Source of the DNA: Desulfobaculum bizertense DSM 18034 | Lineage (GTDB): Bacteria; Desulfobacterota; Desulfovibrionia; Desulfovibrionales; Desulfovibrionaceae | Assembly (NCBI RefSeq): GCF_900167065.1 | Contig: NZ_FUYA01000011.1 | Location: forward strand, 33,046 to 97,045 | Direction: 5' to 3' | DNA length: 64,000 nucleotides | Part shown: one piece after another, positions 1 through 10,354 of the stretch | How positions within the stretch are numbered: the first letter of the stretch is position 1 | How the letters are laid out: each line of letters starts with the position of its first letter | Notes under the pieces: generated by a model | Databases searched by the model: none | Told to the model about the DNA's origin: nothing | Seen by the model: only the letters and a program-made list of their open reading frames with translations | Made by a program: the position numbers and the translations under genes

Positions 1-208
1 CGGCCTGCCCACCAACTCGGCGGGTTGGAGAGTTCGGATCATCAAGCTCTGGATACTGCTCTTCAAGCGCCCGGAGCTGGCGAAAAAGCGCATCATATTC
101 ATTATCTTCAATTTCTGGAGTATCCAGAACATAATACTGGCGATTATGGTATTCCAGTTCCTCACGCAGTTTTTCCACCTGCTTCACAATATCCTGAGGG
201 GCGCTCAT
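1..208 (-). CDS. ligA: NAD-dependent DNA ligase, N-terminal part
   Basis: This is the first 69 codons of an NAD+-dependent DNA ligase; the rest lies beyond the left edge. Translation from the ATG at 208 shows the N-terminal Ia-domain pattern of Lig[19 protein letters not shown], then EYDALFRQL, then a PTRRVGG-like stretch. This domain binds the NMN half of NAD+. LigA seals nicks in replication and repair. An AAGGAG-like ribosome site lies about 11 bases upstream of the ATG. The gene follows the potassium-channel gene on the same strand after a gap of about 190 bases. The identification rests on this well-conserved N-terminus only. Confidence 0.88.
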   Translation of the reverse strand, partial: MSAPQDIVKQVEKLREELEYHNRQYYVLDTPEIEDNEYDALFRQLRALEEQYPELDDPNSPTRRVGGQA

Positions 209-357
209 GGCCTCGTCTCTCCTTTACTCTCCCCTGCTTTGGGACAGAGTTCAATTCTCGGGGTTAGGTGTCTGGAATACTGTTCTGATGCCTGTCTATC
301 AAGGAAAAAGCGAACGGTTCAGCCAGAAAGGAAAAGCGCCGCCCCGCACAATGGCGA

Positions 358-386
358 AGAGACGCTTCCGCAAAAACGCAGTCTCT
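358..386 (-). terminator. possible terminator after the K+ channel gene
   Basis: An inverted repeat with AGAGAC/GTCTCT outer arms lies just downstream of the potassium channel stop on the minus strand. It lacks a clear T-run on that strand, so termination is uncertain. Apart from it, the 209-396 gap shows only the leader of ligA. Confidence 0.3.
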
Positions 387-396
387 TTGCCCAAGG

Positions 397-1479
397 CTAC
401 ATTCCCTGACGAAGCTCGGTCATGTTTTCCTTATCTCCAACCAGAATAAGCGTATCTTCTGCGTGCAACACAGTTTCGGCAGAAGGGTTGAAGATCATCT
501 GCCCATCTGCTTTTTTGATGGCAATGACAATAATATTATAGAGCTGGCGAAGCTGTGACTGAACAAGATTTTTCCCTACCAGTGCACAGTCTGGACGAAT
601 GAACAGCTCTTCCATGTTCAAATCCAGTTCTTCCTTGGACTGGGTCAACTCAAGAAAGTTGGTCACTGCGGGCCGCAGCACAGACTGCGCCATACGCACA
701 CCACCAAGGACATGTGGTAAAAGCACACGGTCTGCCCCTGCCCGCTCCAGCCGCGGGATATGTGACTCCCGGTCTGCCCGGGCGACGATATACAAATCCG
801 GGTTCATCTGCCGGGCCATCAGCGCCACGTAAACATTAGACGCTTCCTGCGACACAGCAGTAATAAGTGCTCGCGCCCGGTCTATGCCCGCCTTGATGAG
901 GTTTTCGTCATTCGTCGCATCTCCGGCAATGAACAAAACCTCATCATCTTCCATACTTGTCACAAGCTCAGGATCATTTTCAATCACGACAATGGGAATA
1001 CCTTCCCGCAAAATTTCCTGTGCAGCAATGCCACCAATGCGCCCATACCCGCACACGATAATATGATCCGAAAGCTTGTCTATTGTCTTTTGCACGCGAT
1101 GCCTCCCCCACACAGCCTGAATCCGCCCTTCCACCAAAATCTGAGTGACCGAGCCAATAAGAAATGCAAAGTTACCAACGCCAAGAATAATGAGAATACT
1201 GGTCATGGCCATTCCACGGTCAGACAGGGGGTGAACCTCTTCAAACCCAACCGTAGAAAGCGCTATCAGCACCATGTAAAAGCTTTCGAGAAAGGACCAG
1301 CCTTCGATCTGCATGTACGCAACAACGCCACCAGCAAAGACCAGCACCAGCGAAACAAGTCCCATTATTAGCGGGAACAGGCTTCCGTAGCGCCTGCGGA
1401 GCTGTGCCATACGCACCTGCCCGCAGACCTTGCCCCGAAGCCGCGTCCCATACGCCGTTTTCACTTTGCATATGCCCAT
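397..1479 (-). CDS. RCK-type potassium channel (2-TM pore plus TrkA-N/TrkA-C)
   Basis: A 360-residue inner-membrane ion channel. Two hydrophobic segments (about residues 36-55 and 90-112) flank a pore loop with filter STVGFEE near residue 75. A Rossmann-type RCK/TrkA-N domain follows (IIVCGYGRIGG, about 140-146, with an acidic VVIEND end of strand 2), then a TrkA-C domain near the C-terminus. The fold matches MthK/Kch-like potassium channels gated by a cytosolic ligand. The filter reads TVGFEE rather than the usual TVGYGD, so ion selectivity is not certain. The gene starts 3 bases after the uvrB stop, so the two are probably co-transcribed. A second possible start is the Met at residue 24 (position 1410). 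Confidence 0.85.
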   Translation of the reverse strand: MGICKVKTAYGTRLRGKVCGQVRMAQLRRRYGSLFPLIMGLVSLVLVFAGGVVAYMQIEGWSFLESFYMVLIALSTVGFEEVHPLSDRGMAMTSILIILGVGNFAFLIGSVTQILVEGRIQAVWGRHRVQKTIDKLSDHIIVCGYGRIGGIAAQEILREGIPIVVIENDPELVTSMEDDEVLFIAGDATNDENLIKAGIDRARALITAVSQEASNVYVALMARQMNPDLYIVARADRESHIPRLERAGADRVLLPHVLGGVRMAQSVLRPAVTNFLELTQSKEELDLNMEELFIRPDCALVGKNLVQSQLRQLYNIIVIAIKKADGQMIFNPSAETVLHAEDTLILVGDKENMTELRQGM

Positions 1480-1482
1480 AGT

Positions 1483-3507
1483 TTACCCAAGCACCCGAAG
1501 CGCTTCCCGAAGCTGTGCAATACGATCCCGCAGCTCGGCAGCACGTTCAAATTCCAGTTCTTTGGCAGCGGCACGCATCTCGCGCTCCAGCAGTTTAATT
1601 TCTGCGGCCAAGGCCTTGGGGTCAGAGTCAATCTCCAGTGCATTCTGCGCGCTGGAACCGTCTTTGGATTCACTCTTAGTATACAGTGAATCCAGCGGAT
1701 TATCCATTTTTTTGAAAATCGTCTTGGGAACGATGCCATGTTCAGTATTGAATTCCACCTGACGCTCACGGCGGCGGTCTGTCTCCTCAAGCGCAGCTTT
1801 CATGGACCGGGTCACGGTGTCCGCATAGATGATGACCTCGCCGTCTGCATTTCGCGCGGCACGGCCAAAAGTCTGGATAAGCGAACGCGTTGAACGCAGG
1901 AAGCCTTCCTTGTCGCCATCCAAAATTGCAACAAGCGAGACCTCTGGGAGGTCAAGGCCTTCTCGCAAAAGGTTAATGCCCACCAGCACATCAAATTCGC
2001 CACGGCGCAATGCCTGCAAAATTGCCACACGCTCAAGGGTATCAATGTCTGAATGCATGTAACGGGCTTTCACACCCATTGTTTGCAAGTACTCAGTCAG
2101 GTCCTCAGCCATGCGCTTGGTCAGGGTTGTAACCAGCACACGCTCACCCCGCTCTCGCCGGGTCCGGCACTCGGCCAGCAGGTCATCAACCTGCCCCTCG
2201 ACAGGGCGCACATCAATCTGAGGATCAATGAGTCCCGTAGGACGAATAATCTGCTCCACAAGAATTCCCTGTGAACGCTCCATCTCCCACGGTCCGGGAG
2301 TTGCCGACACATACACAGCCTGCCGCTTGCGCTCCAAAAATTCTTCAAAATTCAGCGGGCGGTTATCCAAGGCAGATGGCAGACGGAACCCAAACTCCAC
2401 GAGAGTCTTTTTTCGCGAACGGTCACCGTTATACATGCCACCAATCTGGGGCACGGTCACATGCGATTCATCCACAAAGAGCAAAAAATCATCAGGGAAA
2501 TAATCCAGCAGAGTCGCTGGTGGCTCGTCTTTCTGACGCCCATCAAGATGCCGGGAATAGTTTTCAATGCCATTGCAGTAGCCCAGCTCTTCAATCATCT
2601 CCAAATCAAGCTGGGTACGCTGTTCAATGCGCTGACGCTCCAGATATTTCTTGTCCCGCTCATATTCCCGGAGCCGTTCGCCCAGCTCGTCGCGAATGTC
2701 ATCCATAGCGCGCTGGAGGTTTGGACGGTCAGAGACATAATGACTCGCAGGAAAAATGACGGTCTTGCGCACGTCCTGCAAAATTTTCCCTGTCACGGGG
2801 TCCGTTTCCTTGACCGAATCGACTTCATCACCAAAGAACTCCACGCGCAAAGCCTGCTGATTGGAGTACGCAGGCAAAATCTCGAGGACATCTCCACGAA
2901 TGCGAAAGGTTCCACGATGGAAATCATAGTCATTGCGCTCGTAATGTACCTCAACCAGCCGTTCAACAAGTTTGTCCCGGCTCAGCTGCAGCCCCACTTC
3001 CAACGGAATAACCATTCGCGAATAATACTCCGGAGAGCCAAGGCCATAGATGCAGCTCACTGAGGCCACGATAATGACATCGCGCCGCGTCAGGAGCGCG
3101 TGCGTCGCGGCATGGCGCAACTTGTCAATCTCGTCATTAATGGACGAGTCTTTCTCGATATAGGTGTCGGAGTGCGGCAGGTAGGCTTCCGGCTGATAAT
3201 AGTCATAATAGCTCACAAAATATTCCACGGCATTATGTGGGAAAAGCTGCCGGAATTCATTGTAGAGCTGTGCTGCCAGCGTTTTGTTGGGGGCGAGGAT
3301 AAGCGCAGGGCGCTGGACCGCCTCAATCACCTTGGCCACGGTAAAGGTTTTGCCAGACCCTGTAACTCCAAGGAGCACCTGATCTTCCACACCCTGCTGG
3401 ATGCTTTCGGCAAGCCCCTCAATAGCCTGTGGCTGATCGCCTGCAGGGTCAAAAGGGCTTTCGACCTGAAACGGAACGTCAAAAGAAATATTCTCTCGTG
3501 ATGGCAT
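1483..3507 (-). CDS. uvrB: excinuclease ABC subunit B
   Basis: UvrB, the damage-verifying helicase-like subunit of nucleotide excision repair, which receives DNA from UvrA and recruits UvrC. From the ATG at 3507 the protein is 674 residues, the usual family length; a longer in-frame extension to 3696 is probably not translated. Visible features are Walker [11 protein letters not shown] near the N-terminus, the [10 protein letters not shown] beta-hairpin region, DESHVT Walker B, helicase motifs ending QTFGRAARN, and a C-terminal UVR motif ([17 protein letters not shown]) that contacts UvrC. It is the first gene of a leftward pair with the channel gene. Confidence 0.97.
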   Translation of the reverse strand: MPSRENISFDVPFQVESPFDPAGDQPQAIEGLAESIQQGVEDQVLLGVTGSGKTFTVAKVIEAVQRPALILAPNKTLAAQLYNEFRQLFPHNAVEYFVSYYDYYQPEAYLPHSDTYIEKDSSINDEIDKLRHAATHALLTRRDVIIVASVSCIYGLGSPEYYSRMVIPLEVGLQLSRDKLVERLVEVHYERNDYDFHRGTFRIRGDVLEILPAYSNQQALRVEFFGDEVDSVKETDPVTGKILQDVRKTVIFPASHYVSDRPNLQRAMDDIRDELGERLREYERDKKYLERQRIEQRTQLDLEMIEELGYCNGIENYSRHLDGRQKDEPPATLLDYFPDDFLLFVDESHVTVPQIGGMYNGDRSRKKTLVEFGFRLPSALDNRPLNFEEFLERKRQAVYVSATPGPWEMERSQGILVEQIIRPTGLIDPQIDVRPVEGQVDDLLAECRTRRERGERVLVTTLTKRMAEDLTEYLQTMGVKARYMHSDIDTLERVAILQALRRGEFDVLVGINLLREGLDLPEVSLVAILDGDKEGFLRSTRSLIQTFGRAARNADGEVIIYADTVTRSMKAALEETDRRRERQVEFNTEHGIVPKTIFKKMDNPLDSLYTKSESKDGSSAQNALEIDSDPKALAAEIKLLEREMRAAAKELEFERAAELRDRIAQLREALRVLG

Positions 3508-3628
3508 GGAAATGATATACCTGCTGTGCGCTAAGGGGTAAAGAACGGAAATTCTTTTACGATAAAGCGATTCGTTTGTGCAACGCTTCACAATCGCTGA
3601 ATTTTGGCGTAAAACCGTCTTCTCGAAG

Positions 3629-3650
3629 GGACCACTATGCCAAATGGTCC
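3629..3650. promoter_or_regulatory. palindrome in the uvrB divergent promoter region
   Basis: GGACCA and TGGTCC arms separated by 10 bases lie between divergent uvrB and the gene at 3685, about 35 bases upstream of the latter. It could be an operator or a small hairpin. No matching regulator is identifiable here. Confidence 0.2.
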
Positions 3651-3684
3651 GCACTAACAACCGCCGCCACAAAAGGAGCGAACC

Positions 3685-4167
3685 ATGGAAATACACAGCA
3701 CTAGCTCATCGACCCCTCTTCCGACTGACCGTGTTTATGTCATGCGCACTGTCATCAAATCCTTCAAAGGTCGGCGTGACGTCATGGTTCATCTCTTTCG
3801 GAGCAATGTTCCTGACGAAGAAATGAAAGAGTACCCCTGGATGCAGATTCTTGGCGAACCTCTGGACAACACCCATGTTGACCCGGTGGGAAGCCGCAAG
3901 GTGCTTCTGGAGGCATTTACAGCTGAAGAGCGCGATCAGATTATCGAATATCTGAAAACCCGCTACAAGGACCGACTCAAGAGTATTGAGTGCCACCCGA
4001 TGGATTTCCCGATTCCCATTGGTCTCTCCCCGCTCTCCGGCTTCCCCGAAGGCCGAACCATCGGTTTTGTCCGCTTCGATCACGTGCCGAATTACAAACT
4101 CCCCTTTGCATTTGAAGGGCTGTACGATCTCTCTCAGCACGAGCCAATCGAAGAAGACGTCGAATAA
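3685..4167 (+). CDS. conserved protein of unknown function (160 aa)
   Basis: An intact 160-residue soluble protein with a good ribosome site (AAAGGAG, 7 bases before the ATG). I do not recognise a named family. It has no signal peptide or membrane segment and is rich in charged residues and prolines. It is transcribed divergently from uvrB and convergently with aat, and ends at a bidirectional terminator. The coding bias matches the surrounding core genes, so it is probably a lineage-conserved chromosomal gene. Confidence 0.7.
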   Translation: MEIHSTSSSTPLPTDRVYVMRTVIKSFKGRRDVMVHLFRSNVPDEEMKEYPWMQILGEPLDNTHVDPVGSRKVLLEAFTAEERDQIIEYLKTRYKDRLKSIECHPMDFPIPIGLSPLSGFPEGRTIGFVRFDHVPNYKLPFAFEGLYDLSQHEPIEEDVE

Positions 4168-4189
4168 TTTTTGTCCCACGCTTAAAGAA

Positions 4190-4222
4190 AAAAGCCGGTC
4201 CGCAATGCAGACCGGCTTTTTA
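4190..4222. terminator. bidirectional intrinsic terminator
   Basis: An 11-bp stem (AAAAGCCGGTC / GACCGGCTTTT) with A- and T-runs on both sides lies between the convergent gene at 3685-4167 and aat. It should terminate both. The aat stop codon falls on its edge. Confidence 0.85.
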
Positions 4223-4951
4223 TTGTGCAGAACGTGACGGCTGATCACGCAGAGGATTATATGCTTCTGGCAGAGTCCATGCGTCATCAAACACAGGTCC
4301 CTCCCGATATTCCTCCACCATGTCCAAAAAGCTGTCTCGCGAAATCTCGTGCGCACCAAAGCGCAGCAGATGCTGTGTTGTCTGCTGGCAGTCAATGAGC
4401 TGATAATCCCAGCGAGCCAGCAAGCGCGCCAAATACACAAAAGCGACCTTTGATGCATCCGGCAGCGTAAAAAACATTGATTCCCCAAAAAAGACCTGCC
4501 CGATGGCAACCCCATACAGGCCGCCAACAAGCTCCCCGTCGTCCCAGGCCTCAACAGAATGCGCCAGCCCAAGATTATTGAGCTGTTCATACGCATCAAT
4601 GATCTCTGGGACAATCCAGGTCCCGTCCTGTCCTTCTCTGGGCACTCTGGCACAGCTCTCCATCACCTCTCGGAATGCCGTATCAATCGTGATGGTATAG
4701 CACCCGGAATTCACCACCCGGCGCAATGATTTTGGGATATGTACTTCACTTGGCCGCAACACACACCGAGGATCGGGACACCACCACAAAATAGGCTCGT
4801 TTGGGCCATACCACGGAAAAATTCCGTTCGCATAGCCAACCACAAGCCGCTCTACAGACAAATCTCCGCCAAAAGCCAGCGGAGCATCCTTCTCCGCAAG
4901 GCGGGGATCAGGGAAAAGCCATTCGTCATATCCAACACACTGCATAGTCAT
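4220..4951 (-). CDS. aat: leucyl/phenylalanyl-tRNA-protein transferase
   Basis: Aat transfers Leu or Phe from charged tRNA to proteins with N-terminal Lys or Arg, creating N-degrons for the ClpS/ClpAP pathway encoded just upstream. Family motifs are clear: LAFGGDLS, GIFPWY, WWCPDPR, QVFFGESMF and a YQLIDCQ segment. The start is uncertain: ATG codons at 4951 and 4945 and a GTG at 4957 are all in frame with no strong ribosome site. I chose 4951 (243 residues). A GC-rich hairpin separates it from clpA, so expression may depend partly on read-through. Confidence 0.95.
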   Translation of the reverse strand: MTMQCVGYDEWLFPDPRLAEKDAPLAFGGDLSVERLVVGYANGIFPWYGPNEPILWWCPDPRCVLRPSEVHIPKSLRRVVNSGCYTITIDTAFREVMESCARVPREGQDGTWIVPEIIDAYEQLNNLGLAHSVEAWDDGELVGGLYGVAIGQVFFGESMFFTLPDASKVAFVYLARLLARWDYQLIDCQQTTQHLLRFGAHEISRDSFLDMVEEYREGPVFDDAWTLPEAYNPLRDQPSRSAQ

Positions 4952-4960
4952 GTCCACGCA

Positions 4961-4985
4961 AAAGGCGCGGGGCCGCCCCCGCGCC
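4961..4985 (-). terminator. hairpin between clpA and aat
   Basis: A strong GC-rich inverted repeat (GGCGCGG / CCGCGCC arms) is followed by TTTT on the minus strand, between the clpA stop (5030) and the aat start. It is a likely terminator or attenuator that lowers aat expression relative to clpA. Confidence 0.6.
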
Positions 4986-5029
4986 TGAAGTTCAGTTGCA
5001 TCTGATTTTCAGTCCAAAAAGCAGATAGA

Positions 5030-7354
5030 TTATTTCTCGAATTCGATAAGGACTTCCTCTTTTTTCTTCTTCCGCCGGATGTCCACGCGGGCCACGCCAC
5101 CCTTCACCAAAGCGCCAAAGAGCATTTCATCAGCAAGCTTGCTTTCTATTTCTCGCTTAATCAGGCGATTCATGGGGCGGGCACCAAAGCTGTCATCATA
5201 GCCTTCGCGGGCAAACCACTTTCGGGCCGCAGCCGTCAGCGTCACAGTCACCTTGCGGTCAGCCATGCGCTCGTTCAGCTCACGGACAAACTTGTCTACC
5301 ACAAATTCCATAATTTTGCCGCTCAAAGAATGGAACGGCACAACAGCGTCAAGTCTGTTACGGAATTCAGGTGAAAAGACTTTTTCCACGGCATCAAGGC
5401 ACTTGTCCGAGCGGTCGCAGTCATCTGCACCACCAAAACCAATGTTTGAGCCGCTGGCTTCCCATGCGCCAACGTTTGACGTCATAAGCAAAATCACATG
5501 GGAAAAATCAGCCTTGCGTCCGGTGTTATCCGTCAAGGTTGCATAGTCCATGACCTGAAGAAGAATATTAAACACATCAGGATGGGCTTTTTCGATTTCG
5601 TCCATAAGCAGCACTGTATACGGATTCTTTCGAATGGCATCAGTCAAAAGACCACCCTGATCGAATCCGACATAGCCAGGAGGGGCACCAATCAGCCGCG
5701 CCACAGCGTGCTTTTCCATATATTCAGACATATCAAAACGCAGGAATTCGACATTCATGAGAGCAGCAAGCTGACGAGCAAGCTCTGTCTTGCCCACACC
5801 CGTCGGCCCCACAAACAGGAAGCTTCCAGTCGGCTTTCCGGGTTCAGCAAGCCCTGCACGCGAACGCTTAATTGCACGGGCCAGCACGTCAATGGCTTCA
5901 TCCTGTCCAAAGACGCGCGACTTGAGATCGTCCTCAAGAGTCATCAGACGAGAGCGGTCACTGGCCGAAATATTCTCGGACGGAATGCGCGCCATACGCG
6001 AGACAACTTCCTCGATGTCCTTGGGACGGATGATGTCGCCCCGACGTGGGCGCTGCTTCATGCGATACCGCGAGCCAGCCTCGTCAATGACGTCAATGGC
6101 CTTGTCTGGCAGCGACCTGTCATTGATATAGCGATCAGACAGCTCAACCGCAGAGCGCAAGGCTCCCTGTGTAAAATGGACCCGGTGGTGCTCTTCATAC
6201 CGGGGTTTCAGACCACGCAGAATATCCACACTTTCCTGAATGCTCGGTTCTGGGACATCAACCTTCTGGAAACGGCGAGACAAGGCCCGATCCTTTTCAA
6301 AATACTTGCGGTATTCTTCATAGGTCGTGGAGCCAATACAGCGCAGCTTTCCCGAGGCCAGCACAGGTTTCAAAATATTCGACGCATCCATAGAGCCACC
6401 ATTTGTTGAGCCTGCGCCCACAATGGTGTGAATTTCGTCAATAAACAGAATAGACTCTGGAATCTGCTTCAACTCGGCAAGCACGCCCTTCATGCGCGCC
6501 TCAAAATCACCACGGTACTTGGTTCCGGCGAGCATCCCGCCAAGGTCAATGGCAAAAATGCGCACATTCTGAAACATCTCCGGAACTCTGCCTTCGGCAA
6601 CATGCAAAGCAAGGCCCTCAACCAGCGCAGTTTTACCGACACCGGGATCGCCCACAAAAAGCGGATTATTCTTTCTGCGACGCGCCAGAATCTGCAAGGT
6701 GCGCTCAATCTCGACACCTCGGCCAATCAGCGGGTCAATTTCACCCTGCCGGGCTTTTTCGACCAGCTCTGTGGTGAACTGCTCCAGCGCTCCCTGGTCA
6801 CCACTTCCACTCTCCACACTGGGAGACGAAAAGCCGCCACCGGGACGCGGACCGCTGCCGTCATTCCCAAAGTCATCAAAGCCAGCCTGCGCGGCCGGAT
6901 TTGCGGAAGAATCCCAATTCGGGGATCGCGAAATTCCATGCGAAATGTAGTCGAGCACGTCAAGTCGTGTCACACCATGTGTATGCAGATAGTACACCGC
7001 ATAAGAATCATCTTCTTCAAACAGTGCTGCGATCACGTCCCCGACTTCGACCTTTTCTTTGCCAGAACTTTCCATGTGCATAATCGAATGCTGCAAAACA
7101 CGCTGCACGCCAAGCGTCTGAATCACGTCAGACTCTTCTTCCGCAGGAAGCACTTCGATATGGTCGGTGAAAAACTGTTCAAGCTGCCGTTTCAGACGCG
7201 AGACGCCAACCCCACAGTGACTCAAAATGTCCTGAGCCTCTCCATCCTGCAACATGGCATAAAGCAGGTGCTCCAGCGTCAAATATTCATGACGTCGGCG
7301 CTTCACATCCTGAACGGCTCGGGTCAAAAGGTTTTCTAGCTGCTTACTGAGCAT
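5030..7354 (-). CDS. clpA: ATP-dependent Clp protease ATP-binding subunit ClpA
   Basis: The 774-residue AAA+ unfoldase that feeds substrates into ClpP. It has an N-terminal Clp repeat domain (about 1-145, the ClpS docking site), a Gly/Ser-rich linker, a first AAA+ module with Walker A GDPGVGKT, and a second with Walker A GPTGVGKT and Walker [14 protein letters not shown] short D2-small domain ends in a Lys-rich tail. The length matches ClpA rather than ClpB (no middle coiled-coil insertion). Its ATG directly abuts the clpS stop (TAA then ATG), so the two are translationally coupled. Confidence 0.97.
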   Translation of the reverse strand: MLSKQLENLLTRAVQDVKRRRHEYLTLEHLLYAMLQDGEAQDILSHCGVGVSRLKRQLEQFFTDHIEVLPAEEESDVIQTLGVQRVLQHSIMHMESSGKEKVEVGDVIAALFEEDDSYAVYYLHTHGVTRLDVLDYISHGISRSPNWDSSANPAAQAGFDDFGNDGSGPRPGGGFSSPSVESGSGDQGALEQFTTELVEKARQGEIDPLIGRGVEIERTLQILARRRKNNPLFVGDPGVGKTALVEGLALHVAEGRVPEMFQNVRIFAIDLGGMLAGTKYRGDFEARMKGVLAELKQIPESILFIDEIHTIVGAGSTNGGSMDASNILKPVLASGKLRCIGSTTYEEYRKYFEKDRALSRRFQKVDVPEPSIQESVDILRGLKPRYEEHHRVHFTQGALRSAVELSDRYINDRSLPDKAIDVIDEAGSRYRMKQRPRRGDIIRPKDIEEVVSRMARIPSENISASDRSRLMTLEDDLKSRVFGQDEAIDVLARAIKRSRAGLAEPGKPTGSFLFVGPTGVGKTELARQLAALMNVEFLRFDMSEYMEKHAVARLIGAPPGYVGFDQGGLLTDAIRKNPYTVLLMDEIEKAHPDVFNILLQVMDYATLTDNTGRKADFSHVILLMTSNVGAWEASGSNIGFGGADDCDRSDKCLDAVEKVFSPEFRNRLDAVVPFHSLSGKIMEFVVDKFVRELNERMADRKVTVTLTAAARKWFAREGYDDSFGARPMNRLIKREIESKLADEMLFGALVKGGVARVDIRRKKKKEEVLIEFEK

Positions 7355-7702
7355 TTAAACCTCTTCCATCGTGCATTTGAGAGGGAACTCTGCCGCACGG
7401 GCCAACTCTGCGACCTGCGCGATTTTTATCTCTGCGATCTCGCGAGGATAAACACCGCATACGGCCTTTCCCTCATGGTGTATGGCGAGCATAAGCTCAA
7501 CGGCGGTTTCCTGAGATTTTCGAAAAACCTTCATAAGGACCGCCACAACAAAATCCATTGAGGTGTAATCATCATTATGCATGATGACCTTGTAATCGCG
7601 AGGAGGTCGTACACGCTCCTCGACCAGTGTATCTGACCGGTTCTCACCAAACGACTCAGACAAAACAGTCTCCTCAAGGGCTGGAAACACACTGCTTTCC
7701 AT
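7355..7702 (-). CDS. clpS: ClpS adaptor protein
   Basis: A 115-residue adaptor that delivers N-end-rule substrates to ClpA. The signature HNDDYTSMDFVV, with the following Val-Leu-rich helix and the central MLAIHHEGKAVCGVYPRE segment, is diagnostic; the Asp-Asp pair and His contact the N-degron. The N-terminal 35 residues are a low-complexity acidic tail, as usual for the family. It is the first gene of clpS-clpA-aat, a functional unit because Aat creates degrons that ClpS recognises. Confidence 0.96.
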   Translation of the reverse strand: MESSVFPALEETVLSESFGENRSDTLVEERVRPPRDYKVIMHNDDYTSMDFVVAVLMKVFRKSQETAVELMLAIHHEGKAVCGVYPREIAEIKIAQVAELARAAEFPLKCTMEEV

Positions 7703-7803
7703 TCACCGCCCCAAAAGCCTTTGAGGACGGCAGTTCCCAGCATTTAAAATATACGTGAAAAGTATGGTTGCGTAAAGTAGGCTCCAGGAAAAACACCGTT
7801 CCT

Positions 7804-8415
7804 CTATGCGTCCCGGCGCATTATTTCCTGAATGTTTTTGGCTTGTTCCAGAAGCGATTTCCGTTCCGTTTCGTCAAAGACAAAGCCGTCTTCTGGCGCT
7901 AATCCCTTTTCTTTTCGCCACGCAAGGTTCAGGGCATGATAGCTTTCGTCTGAGCTTTTGAGCGAATCCACACCCAAAGCCTTTGCCGCAGCAAAAATAG
8001 CGTCCGCCTCTCCCTCAATCTCGACAACATCCCCAAAAGGCAAATGGTCGAGGCAAATATGACAATCCATAAACTGCCACGTTTCCCGTAACTTTTCGTA
8101 CCAAAAAGCCACACTGTATCCAAGCGTTTCAAAAATCGTCATCATAGTCCCAAAATCACCAAACGTGGTCTCATACTCATGCCGTACTTTCAGACCATCG
8201 TGGCCAATAGCCGGTGTTTTGAGGGTAATGACATTGTCTTCATCACTTCGCAGCCGCAAAAGAATGCCCTGCTGCAAAAGCTCTTTTCCTGAGGATTTAA
8301 GCACGGCATTGCGTTCAAAATTGCAAGCTTGCCACTGGCCCCCCAAGGCGTGTAATTTCTTGTGAAGGGCCATTAGGTCTGCATTCAGATATTTTATTTC
8401 AACTTCGAGAGACAT
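7804..8415 (-). CDS. CYTH domain protein (class IV adenylate cyclase/triphosphatase-like)
   Basis: A 203-residue protein starting MSLEVEIKY, the ExExK signature of the CYTH (CyaB-thiamine triphosphatase) fold, which binds triphosphates in a beta-tunnel. Basic residues later in the chain (RLR, TLKTP) and acidic ones (DVVEIEGE) fit the rest of the tunnel. Its activity could be class IV adenylate cyclase or a triphosphatase; the sequence alone does not decide. GAGGAGAG lies just before the ATG. It is divergent from crcB, with only about 80 bases between the two starts. Confidence 0.82.
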   Translation of the reverse strand: MSLEVEIKYLNADLMALHKKLHALGGQWQACNFERNAVLKSSGKELLQQGILLRLRSDEDNVITLKTPAIGHDGLKVRHEYETTFGDFGTMMTIFETLGYSVAFWYEKLRETWQFMDCHICLDHLPFGDVVEIEGEADAIFAAAKALGVDSLKSSDESYHALNLAWRKEKGLAPEDGFVFDETERKSLLEQAKNIQEIMRRDA

Positions 8416-8498
8416 TCTCTCCTCACATTCGATTCTTGTCTGCTGGCAACGAAGACGCTGACAGACGGTTTCATTCCATCCCTACTGGAGGATCTGTT

Positions 8499-8876
8499 TT
8501 GGAAAAACTGCTGCTGCTGGCTCTTGGAGGAAGCGCTGGAGCATTGTCCCGCTATGGACTTGCGGGACTGGTGCACAAAATTTTTGGCGGAACATTTCCT
8601 CTTGGAACTTTTGTCGTCAACATGTGCGGTTGCCTATTTTTCGGGCTTGTCTGGGGATTTTTGGAAAACAGGACAATCCTCGGTCCCGCAGCCCGGACAG
8701 CGGTTCTCACAGGCTTCATGGGAGCCTTTACCACATTTTCCACGTATATCTTCGAAAGTTCAAGCCTCTTGCGAGATGGGCAATGGTGGTCAGCCATAGC
8801 CAACATTGCTGGACAAACCGTGCTTGGACTGGTGCTCCTTACGGCAGGACTCTTTCTTGCCCGTCTCATACCCTAA
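8499..8876 (+). CDS. crcB: fluoride channel CrcB/Fluc
   Basis: A four-helix dual-topology fluoride exporter. I chose the TTG at 8499 because it lies 9-10 bases after a GGAGG site and gives the usual 125 residues; an upstream extension to 8436 is unlikely. Family motifs are [11 protein letters not shown] at the N-terminus, the pore Asn in NMCGCLFFG, and the [15 protein letters not shown] segment lining the pore. No fluoride riboswitch is visible upstream. A DUF190 gene follows after 21 bases, a common partnership. Confidence 0.93.
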   Translation: MEKLLLLALGGSAGALSRYGLAGLVHKIFGGTFPLGTFVVNMCGCLFFGLVWGFLENRTILGPAARTAVLTGFMGAFTTFSTYIFESSSLLRDGQWWSAIANIAGQTVLGLVLLTAGLFLARLIP

Positions 8877-8897
8877 GGCACAACGGAGGATTGAAGT

Positions 8898-9242
8898 ATG
8901 ACTGAATTTCCGCTCAAGGCAGAACGCCTTCGCATTTATACCGGCGAGGATGACAAGCACAAAGGCCGCCCAGTTCATGAAGTTATCGTTGAACTGGCCC
9001 GCAAGGATGGACTTGGTGGCGCAACAACCCTTCGCGGTATACTGGGCTTTGGAAAAAATAGTCGAGTTCGGACAAACAAGGTTCTGCGTCTTTCCGAAGA
9101 TTTACCGCTCATTACGGAAATCGTCGACACGAAAGACCGAATAGAAGCTTTTTTGCCCAAACTCGATGATATCATTGAAGAGGGTCTCGTCACCCGAGAG
9201 CCTGTCACTGTAGAACTCTATCGCCACAAAAAGAAAAAATAA
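8898..9242 (+). CDS. DUF190 family (PII-like) protein
   Basis: A 114-residue protein matching DUF190: LRIYTGEDDKHKGRP at the N-terminus, the GGATTLRGILGFG glycine-rich loop and a terminal VTVELYRH strand. The family folds like PII signalling proteins and is frequently encoded beside crcB, suggesting a role in fluoride or ion homeostasis that is not established. GGAGG lies 9 bases before the ATG. It ends converging on cheB with only 6 bases between. Confidence 0.85.
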   Translation: MTEFPLKAERLRIYTGEDDKHKGRPVHEVIVELARKDGLGGATTLRGILGFGKNSRVRTNKVLRLSEDLPLITEIVDTKDRIEAFLPKLDDIIEEGLVTREPVTVELYRHKKKK

Positions 9243-9248
9243 GCCGAG

Positions 9249-10313
9249 CTAGCGTCCGAGGCGGCAAGCTTCGGACGCGAGTCTCTCCAGCCCAAGAATC
9301 TTATCCACACCCCCGGCCTTAATGGCCTCCTGAGGCATACCAAAGACCACGCAGCTGGCCTCATCCTGAGCGAGGTTAAAAGCTCCGGCCTCTTTCATTT
9401 CCTTCATGCCCTTTGCCCCGTCATCTCCCATTCCCGTCATGATTATGCCGATGACATTTGGCCCAGCATAACGCGCGGCAGAACGATACAGGACATCAAC
9501 AGAAGGACGATGCCGGGAGACCAGCGGGCCGTCTTTCAGATCCACATAATACCGCGCCCCACTCCGCTTGAGCAGCATGTGCCGGTTGCCCGGAGCAATC
9601 AGAGCCTGTCCCCGAAGCACGGTATCATTAGGAGCGGCTTCCTTGACTGTAATCTGGCATCCCATGTTCAGACGCTGGGCAAAAGCTGCAGTAAATTTCT
9701 CTGGCATATGCTGCACAATCACAATACCCGGGCAGTCAGGCGGCATTCCTTCCAAAAAAACGCGCAAGGCCTCGGTTCCACCCGTGGACGCCCCAACACA
9801 AACGACCTTTTCCGTTGTCTGGAGGGCTGTCATCTTGCGTGGAGCCGAAAGCACGGCATCTGCGGAAAGCTTGGGCTGCACAGAAATAGGTTTGCCCAAA
9901 AGTCGCGTCAGGTTTGCCCGCGACGCTGCACGCACGGCATCTGCAATACGGATTCGTGACTCTTCCAAAAACTGTCGGGTGCCAACGCGAGGCTTCTGGA
10001 TAATTTCCACCGCACCATACTCAAGGCACCGCATGGCCGTCTCTGAACCATTGAGTGCAAGCGATGAGCAAATAACGACAGGAATGGGATGCTGGCTCAT
10101 AATTTTGCGTAAAAATGTCACCCCATCCATCCGGGGCATTTCAATATCCAGCACAATGACATCAGGAACCAGATCCCGCATCTTTCCCGCAGCCACAAAA
10201 GGGTCCGCAGCAGACGCAACCACTTCAATTCCTGGCTCCTGCTGGAGTATATCTGTCAAGGTATTCCGAACCACCGCCGAATCATCAACAAGCATGACCT
10301 GAATCTTGCCCAT
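9249..10313 (-). CDS. cheB: chemotaxis protein-glutamate methylesterase/deamidase
   Basis: CheB removes methyl groups from chemoreceptors when phosphorylated by CheA. From the ATG at 10313 (GGGAG 8 bases upstream) it is 354 residues. The N-terminal receiver domain has VDDSAVV, phospho-acceptor DIEMPRMDG and a conserved Lys in IQKPR. The C-terminal methylesterase has the catalytic Ser in [10 protein letters not shown], His in QHMPEKF and Asp in MTGMGDDG. It is the last gene of the leftward cheA-cheR-cheB operon. Confidence 0.96.
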   Translation of the reverse strand: MGKIQVMLVDDSAVVRNTLTDILQQEPGIEVVASAADPFVAAGKMRDLVPDVIVLDIEMPRMDGVTFLRKIMSQHPIPVVICSSLALNGSETAMRCLEYGAVEIIQKPRVGTRQFLEESRIRIADAVRAASRANLTRLLGKPISVQPKLSADAVLSAPRKMTALQTTEKVVCVGASTGGTEALRVFLEGMPPDCPGIVIVQHMPEKFTAAFAQRLNMGCQITVKEAAPNDTVLRGQALIAPGNRHMLLKRSGARYYVDLKDGPLVSRHRPSVDVLYRSAARYAGPNVIGIIMTGMGDDGAKGMKEMKEAGAFNLAQDEASCVVFGMPQEAIKAGGVDKILGLERLASEACRLGR

Positions 10314-10354
10314 AGGAAAACTCCCCACATCTTGCAGACTGCGCCCTGAACCAC

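Noticed and set aside
3508..3696. Longer N-terminus for uvrB (start at 3696)
   Set aside because: UvrB homologues start near [12 protein letters not shown] sequence; the extension is unlike any UvrB and overlaps the divergent promoter.
8416..8498. Fluoride riboswitch before crcB
   Set aside because: The 80-base region shows no recognisable riboswitch core or pseudoknot pattern.
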